A stretch of 19,713 bases of DNA from Pleurotus ostreatus/Saccharomyces cerevisiae fusant (taxonomy: Eukaryota > Opisthokonta). Position numbers and translations under genes: made by a program. The number at the start of each line of letters is the position of its first letter. Within the stretch, counting starts at the first letter, position 1. Below the pieces are notes generated by a model. That model worked only from the letters and a program-made list of their open reading frames with translations, ran no database searches and was not told where the DNA came from. The DNA is taken from assembly GCA_024196135.1 (NCBI GenBank), contig JAMQCK010000579.1, positions 1 to 19,713 of the forward strand. Reading direction: 5' to 3'. Below are positions 1 to 9,400 of the stretch, piece by piece.

Positions 1-183
1 GCGGTTTTATCTGCGGTGTGAGCCTGGATCGACGTCGTGGTTCAGAATCAAGAGAGAAAGGCTCGCGGAGACAGATCGGAATCAAATTCCAACCAGCATG
101 CGCCACACGCACCGATCGGCTTCCTCGCCTCCATTGGGCGTTTCATTTCTCCCCGGGCTCGACGGCTCTTCCGATTTGACCAT
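1..183 (-). CDS. 5' end of an unrecognised gene, leaving the left edge
   Basis: The proposed start is the ATG at 183. It is the only Met in its frame, because a TGA closes the frame a little further upstream. The first exon (113-183) reads MVKSEEPSSPGRNETPNGGEEAD and ends in phase 2 at a GTGCGT donor. A good acceptor (GATCCAG) lies at 24, giving an 89-nt intron, and reading resumes in frame as RLTPQIKP to the edge at base 1. The N-terminus is polar, acidic and probably disordered, so it gives no family. The start lies 244 bp from the stop of the next gene, on the same strand. Alternatively the tract is an internal exon with the acceptor at about 230, or chance coding. The open frame plus matching splice phase is the whole case. 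Confidence 0.35.
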
Positions 184-427
184 ATCCAGCAGCGCAATGT
201 CGGCCTCCCGGCGCGGCAAGTCCCTGGAATGGAGAGAACAGCCGTCTCTTCATTTTAGAAAGTGCTGTGTTGGAGATATGTCGTGCAGACACACGCGTCA
301 TGTCATGATACGGAATTTGCAACTATTTCGTGGCAACTGCCATCTGGGCTTCGAGGCGCTAGTACTAGCAGTTACCCTGTGATTCTTTGTTTACATTGGA
401 TGGATGGACCGGACGAGGGAAATACGC

Positions 428-1915
428 TCAGACGCGAGGGATAGTCAAGCCTGCAGCCCTAGCCATGCTGATGACTTTCTCAGCCTGCGAGATAGCGTCA
501 GACATTCCATTGTCCTCCGTTAGCTAATGCGACGCACCTGCTTCAGCATAGGAGCGTCAATCATCTCCCCGTCAATGCCGACAGCTCCCGTCCCCATTGT
601 CGATGCATACGCCGCATCTAGCTGATGGACAATCTTCGCAGCCCGCAGGATCTCTGCGACCCTGGTCAGCCAGTTCCAAGCCGGTCGCTGTGCGCATCCA
701 TACCTTGCTCGGTGGGCACAAAGGTAGACTGAATAGTCTCCACCTGAACGGGATGGATCGCTTGCTATAACACGCGGTCAGAATTAAACCTACCGGCGCG
801 GCACATTGCGGGCACGCACCTTTCCATTAAACCCTAAATTACGACCGTCCTTGCACTCCTCCTTGAGCTCCTCCGGGTCCTTGTAGTGCTTGAAGACCAT
901 ATCGATAGCCTCTAGCCCGTGCGCCTTCGCCGCAATGACGATCTGCGACCGCGTATAAAGGAGCTCCCGGCGGGAATGCGTACGGATGATGCCGGTGTCC
1001 GCGCAGACTATGGCAATAAATTAGCCTCTCTGGTACTTGACCAACCCGCGCAGCAAGCTTACAATCCTCCGCAGCGAACTATCATCTCCGTCAGTTCGTT
1101 GTCGTAGTCATTGAATACTATAGCCTGAGCTCACCAGCAACGCACTCAACTGCCCACCCATAAGCGGGCCATGCTCCGACTTCCAATGGCTGATGGACCC
1201 TATATTCCACAGCGCCTGCGCGCTCTCGATGCTCGCGACGAGGCGCAGACCGCGGCCTGGGTCGACGCGCGTAAGTTCGCGGATGACATTCGACACGTGG
1301 TTGAGGTCCTTCGTGGAGTTGACTTTGGGGAGGACGAGGGTGCTGACGACGGGGGAGCGTAGCTAGGTTACGAAGGTGAGTGAGTATTGAAGTAAAACAC
1401 GAAGGGTTGGGTTCATCTCCGGGTCGTTTCGTGGGACGGCGAGGAGAGTAGGTAAAGCTGTACTTACGACATAGGCCATGTCCTCTTCGAAGAACTTGGT
1501 CGACACGCTGTTGACGCGGACGGCGACGCGACGACGGTCGAGCGTGCGCTCCTCGTGCTGGCGACGTACGTCGTCAGCGTTACACGACACGTAGCAAGGT
1601 CAACTTTACCTCCAAAAACGACTGCAGCCGCACTCGCGCTCTTTCCTTGTCCGCGGGGACCGGAGACACGCTGTCCTCGAGGTCATATATGATCATGTCG
1701 GAGCCTACCTCCTTGGACTTCGCCAGCATCTTGTCGGACGAGGACGGCACGTAAAGCCATGAGCGGCGCAGCTGAAGCTCGGAGGGAGATGCATGAGGGC
1801 TGTGAGCAGGATGGTTGTAGTACCTCCGGGCGGCGCAGCATGTCGGGCAAGCCGGAGAGAGAACGCGCTGTGTGGCCAGGGTCGTGAAAGGCGAGCGGAG
1901 GCGCGAGACGAGCAT
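428..1915 (-). CDS. Mitochondrial CitE/CLYBL-like acyl-CoA lyase (HpcH/HpaI aldolase fold)
   Basis: Eight exons on the minus strand: 1610-1915, 1468-1557, 1135-1362, 1063-1078, 820-1007, 704-764, 538-653 and 428-484. They total 1062 nt (353 aa), and all introns are GT-AG, 50-56 nt except one of 105 nt. The first ~45 residues are Arg/Ser/Ala-rich without acidic residues, as in a mitochondrial presequence. Then come CitE-family motifs in order: RSWLYVPSSSDKML, YDLEDSV, VAVRVNSVST, LVLPKVNS, SIESAQAL, LLFAAEDFCADTG, YTRSQIVIAAKAHGLEAID, GFNGKQAIHPVQ and GEMIDAPMLKQ. The Glu of SIESA and the Asp of AAED match the family's Mg2+ ligands. The human relative CLYBL acts on citramalyl-CoA and malyl-CoA in mitochondria; the substrate here is not shown by sequence. 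The 16-nt exon encodes FAAED, which includes the metal-binding Asp. The ending AEKVISMARAAGLTIPRV requires splicing out 485-537. Confidence 0.9.
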
Positions 1916-2340
1916 GTTCAGACTTCAGAGACGATGAGAACCTAGCGCGAGTAGATATAGTTCGGAGAAAGCAGTAGCATTCGCGTTCAGTTCTTTCCTG
2001 TCGCACGCGCGACGGGTTCTGGCAAGTTCAAGTCCGGGCGCGTGCGTCATGTCAGCCACGTGCGCGAAACCCCCGTTCAACTATGACCGTTCACTGCTGT
2101 TCAGCGTCTTTCATCCCAGCGTCTTCGGCTGGTCCTCACGTTTCTTCATCTCGGACTCGGATGATCTTACTTCTATGTTATCCCCGCGACTCTTCTTGAT
2201 GCGATATGACACTTTCGCGCGTCTACTCGTACATACCGCAGAAGATGATAGAAGTAGGGATGTCGGGGAAGAGAATGAGACTAGGAATCAGACGCCGACT
2301 GCGTCAACATAGCAGAAGTTCAGTTTCATACACTTTGCAT
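1916..2340. other. Intergenic: CLYBL-like promoter and ARO7 3' flank
   Basis: This 425-bp gap separates two minus-strand genes. It should hold the promoter and 5' UTR of the CLYBL-like gene at its low end and the 3' UTR of ARO7 at its high end. A weak TATA-like string (TATATC on the minus strand, near 1955-1960) lies about 40 nt from the CLYBL-like ATG. Short reading frames on both strands have no recognisable product. I see no RNA gene or repeat. Confidence 0.5.
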
Positions 2341-3556
2341 CTATGGTTGTTGACTGGTAGGATGTACACCGTTCATACTGGGTGCCGAAGCGGGAGGAAT
2401 GTTGATTGCTGCCTTCCTCTTCGTTCTCAACTCCTCAATCTCCTGCTCCGAGAGGCCATCTAGTCTTTGTAGGAGGTAATCGACCTGCAAACACCTGCGT
2501 CAGCGCCCCTTCTTTTTCCCCACACCGCCCCAATCATATCCACTTACCTCCACATCCTTCGTCAACGGAATAATGAAGCTCTCATACAGATCCACCAACC
2601 CCTCCACATCCACCTTCTGCGCCGTCGACACCGTCTCCCCGTCGATGATCTCCTGCGCGTACGTCGAAGCTTTCTTCCTCACGCGCTGCAGGAGCTTGCG
2701 CTCGACCTCGGGCTTGGTTATCAGGCCCTCGAGCGCCTCTCGATTCGGATTGAGGATGTGGGGGATGAAGGCGGCGGGGTTTTCCTGGAATTTGGACTCG
2801 GAGACGAATTTGCCTGGAAAGGGGCATGGTTAGCATGACCATTCCCTAACATATACGAGGGAGAGCTCAAACCCACCATAATGCACCCTCTTACTAATCG
2901 CCTGCAACAACTCCACATCCACCGTCGCCGCCGAGCCATGATTGCCATCGTCATTGTACAACTCGCCCTCGTCCGCGACGCCCTGCGCGCGCTTCGCGGC
3001 GGCGAGCGCGAGCGACGCGCGGCGCGTGATGCGCGGGACGACGTGCTTGACGTAGTGCGCGAGGATCGTCGGGTTCGCGTTCACCGTGTTCGGGTAGAGC
3101 GTGCGAGGGAAGGTGGGCGGGGCGATGACGGGCGCGGGGAGGTTGGTGGTGAAGGCGTATTCGTCGGGGGAGGTGTAGCGCCGGGCTTTGGCTGGGGGGA
3201 GGGAAGGGGGAGTGGATGTGAGAGTGGGGGGGTGAAGAATGGAGAAGGGAAGGATGCATGGGATGGGAGGGGAAGTGTGGGGGAGAACATTCGTCAGCCC
3301 AATGCTGGATAACCGATCGCCAAACCCAACACCCACCATGAAAGCTCTCGATCTCATGCAAGAACCACTCCAGCCAGGACCCCTCGAACCCGAGCGCGCG
3401 CAGCTCCGCGAACGCGCCGGGCTCGTACATCTTGGGGTTGTGCGCGAACTGCGCGCGCTCGATGACGGAGAAGATGATCGTCTCCTCGAGGCGGATGAGC
3501 ACGGAGCGGATGCGCTCGAGGTTGAGGGGGTCGCCGGAGAAGAGGTTGGATTGCAT
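2341..3556 (-). CDS. ARO7: Chorismate mutase (eukaryotic AroQ type)
   Basis: Chorismate mutase converts chorismate to prephenate, the branch point to Phe and Tyr. Four exons on the minus strand (3337-3556, 2877-3191, 2548-2813, 2341-2484) total 945 nt, or 314 aa; introns are 145, 63 and 63 nt. The all-helical fold is recognised by NLERIRSVLIRLEETIIF with Arg17 (yeast Arg16), by WLEWFLHEIESFHAKARRY, by AISKRVHYGKFVSESKF (yeast Arg157 and Lys168) and by PLTKDVEVDYLLQRLDG (yeast Thr242 and Glu246). The Gly-Ser-Ala-Ala segment before the active-site helix (NHGSAATVDVELLQ) is also kept. The yeast enzyme has 256 aa; the extra length is an Ala-rich insert of about 20 residues around AAAKRAQGVADEGELYND and a Ser/Pro-rich C-terminus of about 30. 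Yeast Aro7 is activated by Trp and inhibited by Tyr, and the effector region appears present. Splicing across 2485-2547 is needed to reach the catalytic Glu and the TAG at 2341. Confidence 0.95.
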
Positions 3557-4203
3557 GGTGGGGGGAGGGGTGGGTTAGGTTGAGGGGGAAGAGGTGAGGA
3601 GGCGGAGAGTAGGCCGAGTGCGAGCTACGATCGTTGGTGCAGCCTTAGATGGGCGGAAGCAGCGTAAGGTCGATCGGTGCAGCGTAGGATGTATCAGCGC
3701 AGTCAAGGCGTGTAGGAGTGAGGGAGGGGGACGAGTCAGCAGAGGTGAGAGAAGAGGATAAGGGCGGGGAATACGCCGAAATCACGATGAAGGGGGGCGT
3801 TATGACTCGGGCCAAGCGGTGCTGCCGGGGAATCCAATACAGCGACTCGCGAGGTACGGTTACATTCCGAGGTGCAGGGCACAGTCCGTTGACGGCCGCC
3901 GGGGCGCTGGGCTGTGAACGCGGCGTCCGAGAGAGCGACGGACATCTCAACGGAGGTCGGAAGGTGGATGAAAGATCGAGGATTACATAGAGTAGGCAGT
4001 ATGCACCGTGCCTGCCGGATCGACTCAAGTGCTGGCTTCATCGAGGACATCTAATTTCCTTCCTTCCTTCCATCACGCAATGAAGCAAGAACCCATCCAT
4101 AGATATCCTACATTCAGATAGTCCGACACCCGAGCCAATGCCTGGCCGTAAGCGCCTAGGGCGCTTAGCAGCCACGCCGTACACCGACATACATCAACCC
4201 TGC
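3557..4203. other. Intergenic: ARO7 promoter and PDI 3' flank
   Basis: A 647-bp gap without a convincing gene. On the minus strand the sequence just before the ARO7 ATG is C-rich, with a good start context (CCCCCCACCATG). Further up is an imperfect direct repeat of about 21-24 bp (near 3629-3650 and 3670-3690) around the core GGTGCAGC. Two TGACTC cores lie at 3733-3738 (minus strand) and 3803-3808 (plus strand). They resemble Gcn4/Cpc1 sites but lack the full TGASTCA palindrome. A (TTCC)4 tract lies at 4056-4071. Several short ORFs here have no recognisable product. Confidence 0.5.
4056..4071 (+). repeat. (TTCC)4 microsatellite
   Basis: Four perfect TTCC units, about 150 bp downstream of the PDI stop codon. 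No function is implied. Confidence 0.9.
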
Positions 4204-5485
4204 TTACAACTCGTCCTTTGGATGCCCCGCCTCCTGCGTAGCTTCCGCGGGCGTTTCGTGCCCAGGTGTCGGCACTACGGGTTCGTCGACTACCACGGTC
4301 TGCTCTGCCTTGACGTCTAGCGGTGTCTCGTCGAGGATGACCTGGTCGGGGTTCACTGCTGCGGGTTCATCCTTGGCTGCTGCCGGCTCATCTTCCGGTG
4401 CGTGCGCATCCTCCTCAGGCAAACGCAGGTCCGCCGTCCCATCCAGGATACTCTTGAAGAAGTCCGTGAGCGGCGCAAGCTTCATCTTGCCTGCGAGTGT
4501 GTTGTCAGTTTATCCCAACTTTTGCGCCCACAACTATCAGGATGAATGAAAGCAAGGTGACACCCACCCTCGTACACCACCGCCCTCGTCTCCCCCTCGG
4601 GGAACACCAGCACCATCGACTTCCCCGTCGGCGTGTGGCCCAGGGTCTCCGCCGCCTCGCCGTCCTCGTCCTTGTGCACACCCAGGGAGAGCTTCTTGCG
4701 GAAATTGTTCGCGAGGACCTTCCAGAGGAGGGGGACCTTCTTGTCCTTGGTTAGGAGGAGGAGGCGGGGTTTGGAGGTGTCCTGGCGGGGAGGGTGGACA
4801 GGTCAGTACATGGCTGGGAAGTACAGAAGAGGGGATGACGGCACGCACGCTTTCGATCCAAGGTGCAATGTCTGTGACGTCCTTCAACTTCTTCACCAAT
4901 GTTGGTACTCGGCGCGCGGTCCAGTCGTGGATCGCCTTCGCTGTGCGTTCGCCGTTGTAAGGCATAGGCGCTTGCTCGCCGCCCTGAGGGAAGAGCTTGA
5001 CGGTAGGGAAGCCTTGGACGCCCTGAAGGGGTTGGTAGATCAGTACACCTCAATGAAGTACGAGCATCTCGACAATGAACGCACCTGCTCCGCGCAGATG
5101 CGCTTGTTCTCCTCAGCATCGCAGTCGACCGCGTACAGCGGCACCATGGGGTCGAGAGACTTCGCTGCTTTCATGTACTCGGGGACCAAGCGTTGGCAGT
5201 GCTGTGTGCCTCGTTAGCACCTTGGACCTTCCTACGATCATCCGCCACATACCCCACACCAAGGCGCGACGAACGCTACCAAGCTTGTGTGCTGCGACTC
5301 GCATCAGCATCTCTACTTCCACATACAGAGCACATCCAACGCACCCCCTCTTTCATAACCTTCTTGAACTCCTTCGGATTCAGCATCTTCACCTTCGAGT
5401 CCCCACTCGTGGGGAACAGTCCCGCAGAGACGAACGGCGCCGCCAGCGCCAGCGTCAGCGCGAACGAGGAAAGGTTGAGCTTCAT
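4204..5485 (-). CDS. ER protein disulfide isomerase, single CGHC domain, KDEL (MPD1-like)
   Basis: This enzyme forms and isomerises disulfides in the ER lumen. Six exons on the minus strand (5345-5485, 5253-5291, 5085-5201, 4849-5022, 4568-4781, 4204-4490) total 972 nt, or 323 aa; introns are 51-77 nt. Residues 1-21 (MKLNLSSFALTLALAAPFVSA) form a signal peptide. A thioredoxin domain follows: LVAFVAPWCGHCQRLVPEY with the redox CGHC, YAVDCDAEENKRICAEQ, and GVQGFPTVKLF with the cis-Pro. An intron splits CGHC between Gly and His. A second, motif-poor segment (about 160-240; KPRLLLLTKDKKVPLLWKVL) is probably a redox-inactive thioredoxin-like domain. The tail of about 75 residues is Glu/Asp/Pro-rich and ends HPKDEL, the ER-retrieval signal. 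Size and layout match yeast Mpd1 (318 aa), which ends in HDEL. The promoter carries ER-stress-type sites (5577-5624). Confidence 0.93.
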
Positions 5486-5576
5486 TTTTGGTTGTGGTCC
5501 TTGACCAGAGGTATAGGTGAGTTGGAAGTGAGGGGAGAGCGGGAGCAGTGATCAGCCAGCGCGTCTAAATACCGGC

Positions 5577-5585
5577 TGACGTGGC
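5577..5585 (+). promoter_or_regulatory. UPRE-like site TGACGTGGC in the PDI promoter
   Basis: TGACGTGGC lies 92 bp upstream of the PDI ATG. It matches the unfolded-protein-response element core TGACGTGG known for XBP1/ATF6-type bZIP factors. Use of the same core by this organism's Hac1/Cib1-type factor is inference. The setting, a KDEL-bearing PDI gene, fits. Confidence 0.5.
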
Positions 5586-5605
5586 GCGTGGTGGCAACGC
5601 GGTCA

Positions 5606-5624
5606 CGTGTCAAAGGGTTATTGG
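5606..5624 (-). promoter_or_regulatory. ERSE-like site: CCAAT-N9-ACACG
   Basis: Read on the minus (gene-sense) strand this is CCAAT, nine bases, then ACACG. It differs at one base from the mammalian ER stress response element CCAAT-N9-CCACG. It lies about 120-140 bp upstream of the PDI ATG and next to the UPRE-like site. One mismatch over ten fixed bases can arise by chance, so this is only suggestive. Confidence 0.35.
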
Positions 5625-5937
5625 GAGAACGTGCTAGCGAATTTCCTTTTTGGGGACAATAGCAGAATAACATTCGCCGTTCACCGGGTAATCATCTATC
5701 GACAGACCGCCTTCACAGGTTTCGAGTGGTACAGGCATTGGGATAACATTTCGAAGGAACAGACATAGGACACAGATAGGGAGAATACACGGTATCATGA
5801 CATTCATTTCAAAGGTTTTCGAGACACAACTATGTGCAAGAAGTGAACGTGAAGTCTCGGTGAGTAAATCGGTGAGAGGGTGAGTAAAAAGAGGGTCAAC
5901 ATGGGTCTCGATACACAAGATCAGAAGCAACAAACGA

Positions 5938-5955
5938 GTGCCTGGGGCAAAAGAA
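5938..5955 (+). repeat. Target-site duplication of the LINE, 3'-side copy
   Basis: GTGCCTGGGGCAAAAGAA, 18 bp, is identical to 12153-12170 and in the same orientation. It abuts the CAT-repeat tail of the element. The flanking bases on both outer sides differ between the copies, which fixes its ends. Confidence 0.93.
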
Positions 5956-5971
5956 GATGATGATGATGATG
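5956..5971 (-). repeat. (CAT)n tail at the LINE 3' end
   Basis: On the element strand the 3' end reads GGAAAA followed by five CAT units and a final C, directly against the target-site duplication. Short tandem-repeat tails in place of poly(A) are known in several LINE groups and mark where target-primed reverse transcription began. Confidence 0.9.
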
Positions 5972-5986
5972 TTTTCCATTCTACTG

Positions 5987-6010
5987 CATGGCCCCGCTTT
6001 GCGGGGCATG
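5987..6010 (-). other. Stem-loop near the LINE RNA 3' end
   Basis: On the element strand GCCCCGC-AAA-GCGGGGC forms a perfect 7-bp stem with a 3-nt loop. With one bulged base the stem extends three more pairs through CAT/ATG. It lies about 16 nt before the CAT tail. By analogy with LINEs whose RT recognises a 3' stem-loop, it is a candidate RT-binding element. Confidence 0.6.
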
Positions 6011-6054
6011 TCACAGCACACTGTAAGTAGTGAAGGTAGCTAAAAAGGCCGTCT

Positions 6055-6192
6055 CGGTAATGTACTTTGCGCGGTAATGTCGTCTTTGCAGTCGTGTGGT
6101 AAAGTAATGTCGTGCGTCATGCGTCGTCGCAGAAATCGTCGGGTGAAGCATGTGTGGCGGAGTCAGGAAAGTGATTATGTTACTCGGTAATC
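6055..6192 (+). repeat. Short repeats CGGTAATGT in the LINE 3' UTR
   Basis: CGGTAATGT occurs at 6055-6063 and 6072-6080, with variants AAGTAATGTCGT near 6102-6113 and CGGTAAT near 6186-6192. These are short scattered repeats of unknown role inside the untranslated 3' region of the element. Confidence 0.5.
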
Positions 6193-6306
6193 TACATGTA
6201 TGTACGAGATGGGAGAAAAGGGAGAGGTCTATCAGGGAAAAGGGGGGTATCGCCTGTGCGCTCGGAGTGTGTTAGCATGCTGAATCAACGCTGGGTCGAG
6301 TGGAAG

Positions 6307-6384
6307 ACTTCCCGTGCCCTAGAAGGGACGGGAGACCGTATCGCGCGAACACGATGCCGGTCTCCCCCTTGCTTGCCCGCAGGC
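6307..6384 (-). repeat. Hairpin module copy A (LINE 3' UTR)
   Basis: A 78-bp segment downstream of the ORF2 stop. On the element strand: GCCTGCGGGCA, then an outer stem GGGAGACC/GGTCTCCC holding an inner stem ATCGTG-TTCG-CGCGAT, then a second hairpin CCCG..CGGG with inner stem CCCT-TCT-AGGG, ending in CGGGAAGT. The same architecture occurs at 9095-9175 and 11841-11903. Confidence 0.75.
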
Positions 6385-6447
6385 GCTTCGAGATAATCTC
6401 CTCTGCCATATGCGGGCCGCGCTGCCGGAGGAGTTTGGAACAGCGCA

Positions 6448-9400
6448 TTAATCGCCTTGAGTATCCTCCGGGAGGACCTGGCTGCCGGCTGCGGGGTTCG
6501 ACACTGCTGTATAGTAGGTGGCGAAGCGCCCTGTAGCTTTGACAAAGCGAAGGAGAGCAGGAACATTCTTTCGGCTTCGGACACTGAGGAGGTAGCGTAG
6601 CTGGGGGTTGGCGAGTCGCGTTTCGCGGAGCAGTATGGCGCGTTGGGGGCGGTATTGCGGGCAGCGGAGCACGTAGTGCGTTATCGTCTCCCGCATTCCA
6701 CAGTGAGGGCACCTCGGGGTAGGGGAGAGGCCAATCCTGTTCAAGTCCGCGTTCAGGCCGATGTGCCCCGTACGGAGCTGAGTGAGCAAGCTTGCGTCTG
6801 GGCGCGATAGTCCCGCGTAGAGGCGGAAGACCGCCGGACCCGGGGGCGTATCATCCAGCGTCTTCTGGAACGAGCAGCTCTGGTGGGCTTCCCTCCAGCG
6901 GCGGCACCACTCCTGCTGCACGCGCGACTTCTCCGCTGCAATGACCGCTGACCGGCTGACTGGGAGTGGTCCATTGAGCAAGCCACGCTTGTCGTGCAGG
7001 GGGGTATCGCCACAGCCTTCAGCGGCAGCCTTCGCTTCTGCGTCCACCCGCTCGTTACCCTCCACTCCGACATGCCCGGGTACCCAGGCGACGATAAGAG
7101 AAAGCGTGCGTCTGCTGGCACGCAGCCGGTGCACACGCGCCCAGAACTCATGGACCAGTTGCTGTCCCGCCTTGGTACCCGACCCCCGAAGGGCCTGTAT
7201 GGCCGCTTGCGAGTCCAGGAGGACGGCAGCCCGCGTCAACCGCTTCGTGCTGGCGATGATGTCGATGGCGAGGCTAGCGCCGACCAGCTCAGCCTCAAAG
7301 ACTGTGCGCTCTTCAGCAGGCCCCATGTGTAGGCGACGGCGGGATTCACCACGCGTCTGGGAGGCGAGGACGGCAGCTGCGCCCACATGTCCCTTGTACC
7401 CCGAGCCATCCGAATAGACACACACGCGCTCACGCTCCAGCTCCGCTGTCATAGCAGCACCCGCATCCTTGGACTCCGCAATGGCAAAAGACACTCCATT
7501 CCTATTGATCGAGAGCGGGCGCGCGTCGATAGTTTCGAGGGGCTTGCGTAGGATGGGGAAAGCGGCTATGATGTGGTGGAGGGGTGAACGGTGGAAGCGT
7601 GGCACCTGACAGCATCGGCGGAAGACGTAGTGCAGCGGGTGGTCGGTGGGCAGTGTGGCGATGCGGGCCGTGGCATTGAACACGGCTAGGTTGAGCCGCA
7701 AGTCAATGGGTAGCATGTTGCAGTGGTAATCCAGCGCATCTGTGGACGTCGACCGGAGAGCTCCTGTTGCGATCTTGCACGCTAGTCTCTGCGCCTTCGC
7801 CAGGCGCGTAGCAAAAGCGACCGTTCCTCCCCGCTTCCTCTCGCCCGAGGTTATTGGCCGGAACCAGACTGGGAGAGCGTACTCCATGCGCGGGACGACC
7901 AGCCCTTGGAAGAGCTGGCGGATAAAGCGAGGGGGCATGCCGAAGCTAGGCCGCGCGAGCCGTCCCAGCGCAGTGGCCGCCGCGGTACCCTTCCCCGATG
8001 CGTACTGGGCGTGGCGCTTGAACGTCAAGCCCGCGTCGATATATACGCCTAGGTACTTTGCTTCGTCTGTGGGAGATATCAGCCTGTTGCCAGGAAGGCG
8101 TAAGGGGAGGGAGGTGGTGTTGACAAATCTGGGGCTGCGGGGTGGGGCATGGTGGACAAGCTGGTACTTGTCCACGTCGAACTTCGAGTGTGACTCGGCT
8201 GCCCACTGAAGGCCCCTCTCTGCAACCTGTCGGAGCTTCTCGAGATTCTCGTGCACCGAGTTGCCGACTACGACATAGGCGGTGTCGTCGATGTAGCCGA
8301 GGGTCATGTCCGCCCTGCCCATGATGCCGTCTCCCGTCCGCAGCAAGCCCGCACTATAGATGAGATATAGGATGACACTCAGCGGAGAGCCTTGAGGGAC
8401 GCCAGTGGGGACGGGGTATGCCTCCTGCGAGCTGTAGTCATCGAAGCGGAGGGACGTTGTTCGGTCAGCTAAGAAGCTCATAATCCAGTCAACTACCGCT
8501 GTTGGTACCCGCTCTGCCTGCAGCCTAGCTCGTAGTGGTCCGTGCGCGACGTTCGGGAATGCTTGAGAAACATCCAGGTACAGGACACTGACCACTCGCC
8601 CCCTCCGCCACGCATCCTTGACTGTCTGCGTGAGGAGGAGGAGAGGGTCCAGCGTGCACCGGTTCGCACGGCCCCCAAAATGTGTAGCAGGGAGCGCGCC
8701 TCGCGACTCGAGGTACTCGACGAGCTTGTCCGCCATGGTCGCCTCCATCACCTTGCCGATGGTGTCCTGCAGAGCAATGGGCCGGTACGCCTTGGGTACG
8801 CTGTAGTCTGGTTTCTTTGGCTTGCGTAGGACGACCGTGGTATATGTGCGGAATTCGCGCGGGAAGTACCCACGCGCCAGAGTAGAACGGAGGAGGGCAG
8901 TGATGGCAGGTGTGAAGAAGGACGAAGCTTTCCGCAGGGCGATGTTGGGGATTCCTGACGGGCCCGGGGCAGACCTGGCCTTGATGCGCAAGAGCACCCT
9001 TAGCACATCCTCCTCAAGCACGGCTGGCGTCGGAGCAGGAGCCGCATCCTCAAGAGTCTCGTCAGCACTGGAAACTGTGGAAGGGCTAGGCGGTACTTCC
9101 CGTCTCGCTTCGCGAGGCGGGAGACCGGATCGCTGCGGAGCAGCGTTCTGGTCTCCCCCTAGCGTGCCCGCAGGCCGGTCTACTCGAGGTCCACGGGGTG
9201 CGTGCGGGAGAGAGGGACACGCGTGCGCTGGAGGCGCTTTGGGGAACATTGAGCTAGCGAAGAGTGCGGCTTTGGCCTCCGACGACGTGACTGTAGAGCC
9301 ATCCGGCATGCGCATCGCCGGGGTGCGCGAGGGCTCCGTGCCCTCATCTGGATCAGCTGCGTATTTCGCCGCCTTCCATATGTCTTGTTCCAAGATGTCA

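Larger units (their letters stand above)
5486..5937. other. Intergenic: PDI promoter region up to the LINE
   Basis: About 450 bp between the PDI ATG and the low-side target-site duplication. The first 140 bp (minus-strand sense) hold a cluster of candidate sites: a TATTTAG box at 5565-5571, TGACGTGGC at 5577-5585, the palindrome CACGTG at 5604-5609, and CCAAT at 5620-5624. The rest, 5640-5937, shows no gene; the ORF reading across it on the minus strand crosses into the LINE and has no recognisable product. All of the core sites lie on the PDI side of the insertion, so the proximal promoter is intact. Confidence 0.6.

Noticed and set aside
37..444. Three overlapping plus-strand small ORFs at the left end
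   Set aside because: No recognisable products and mutual overlap. The minus strand here has a better spliced frame with consensus splice sites.
5606..5624. Confident call of a true ERSE
   Set aside because: One of the ten fixed bases differs and the motif is defined in animals, so it is kept only as a low-confidence site.
6307..9175. The hairpin copies as a CRISPR array or transposon terminal inverted repeats
   Set aside because: Copies are thousands of bases apart, in one orientation, inside a LINE with its own defined ends; there are no regular spacers or cas genes.
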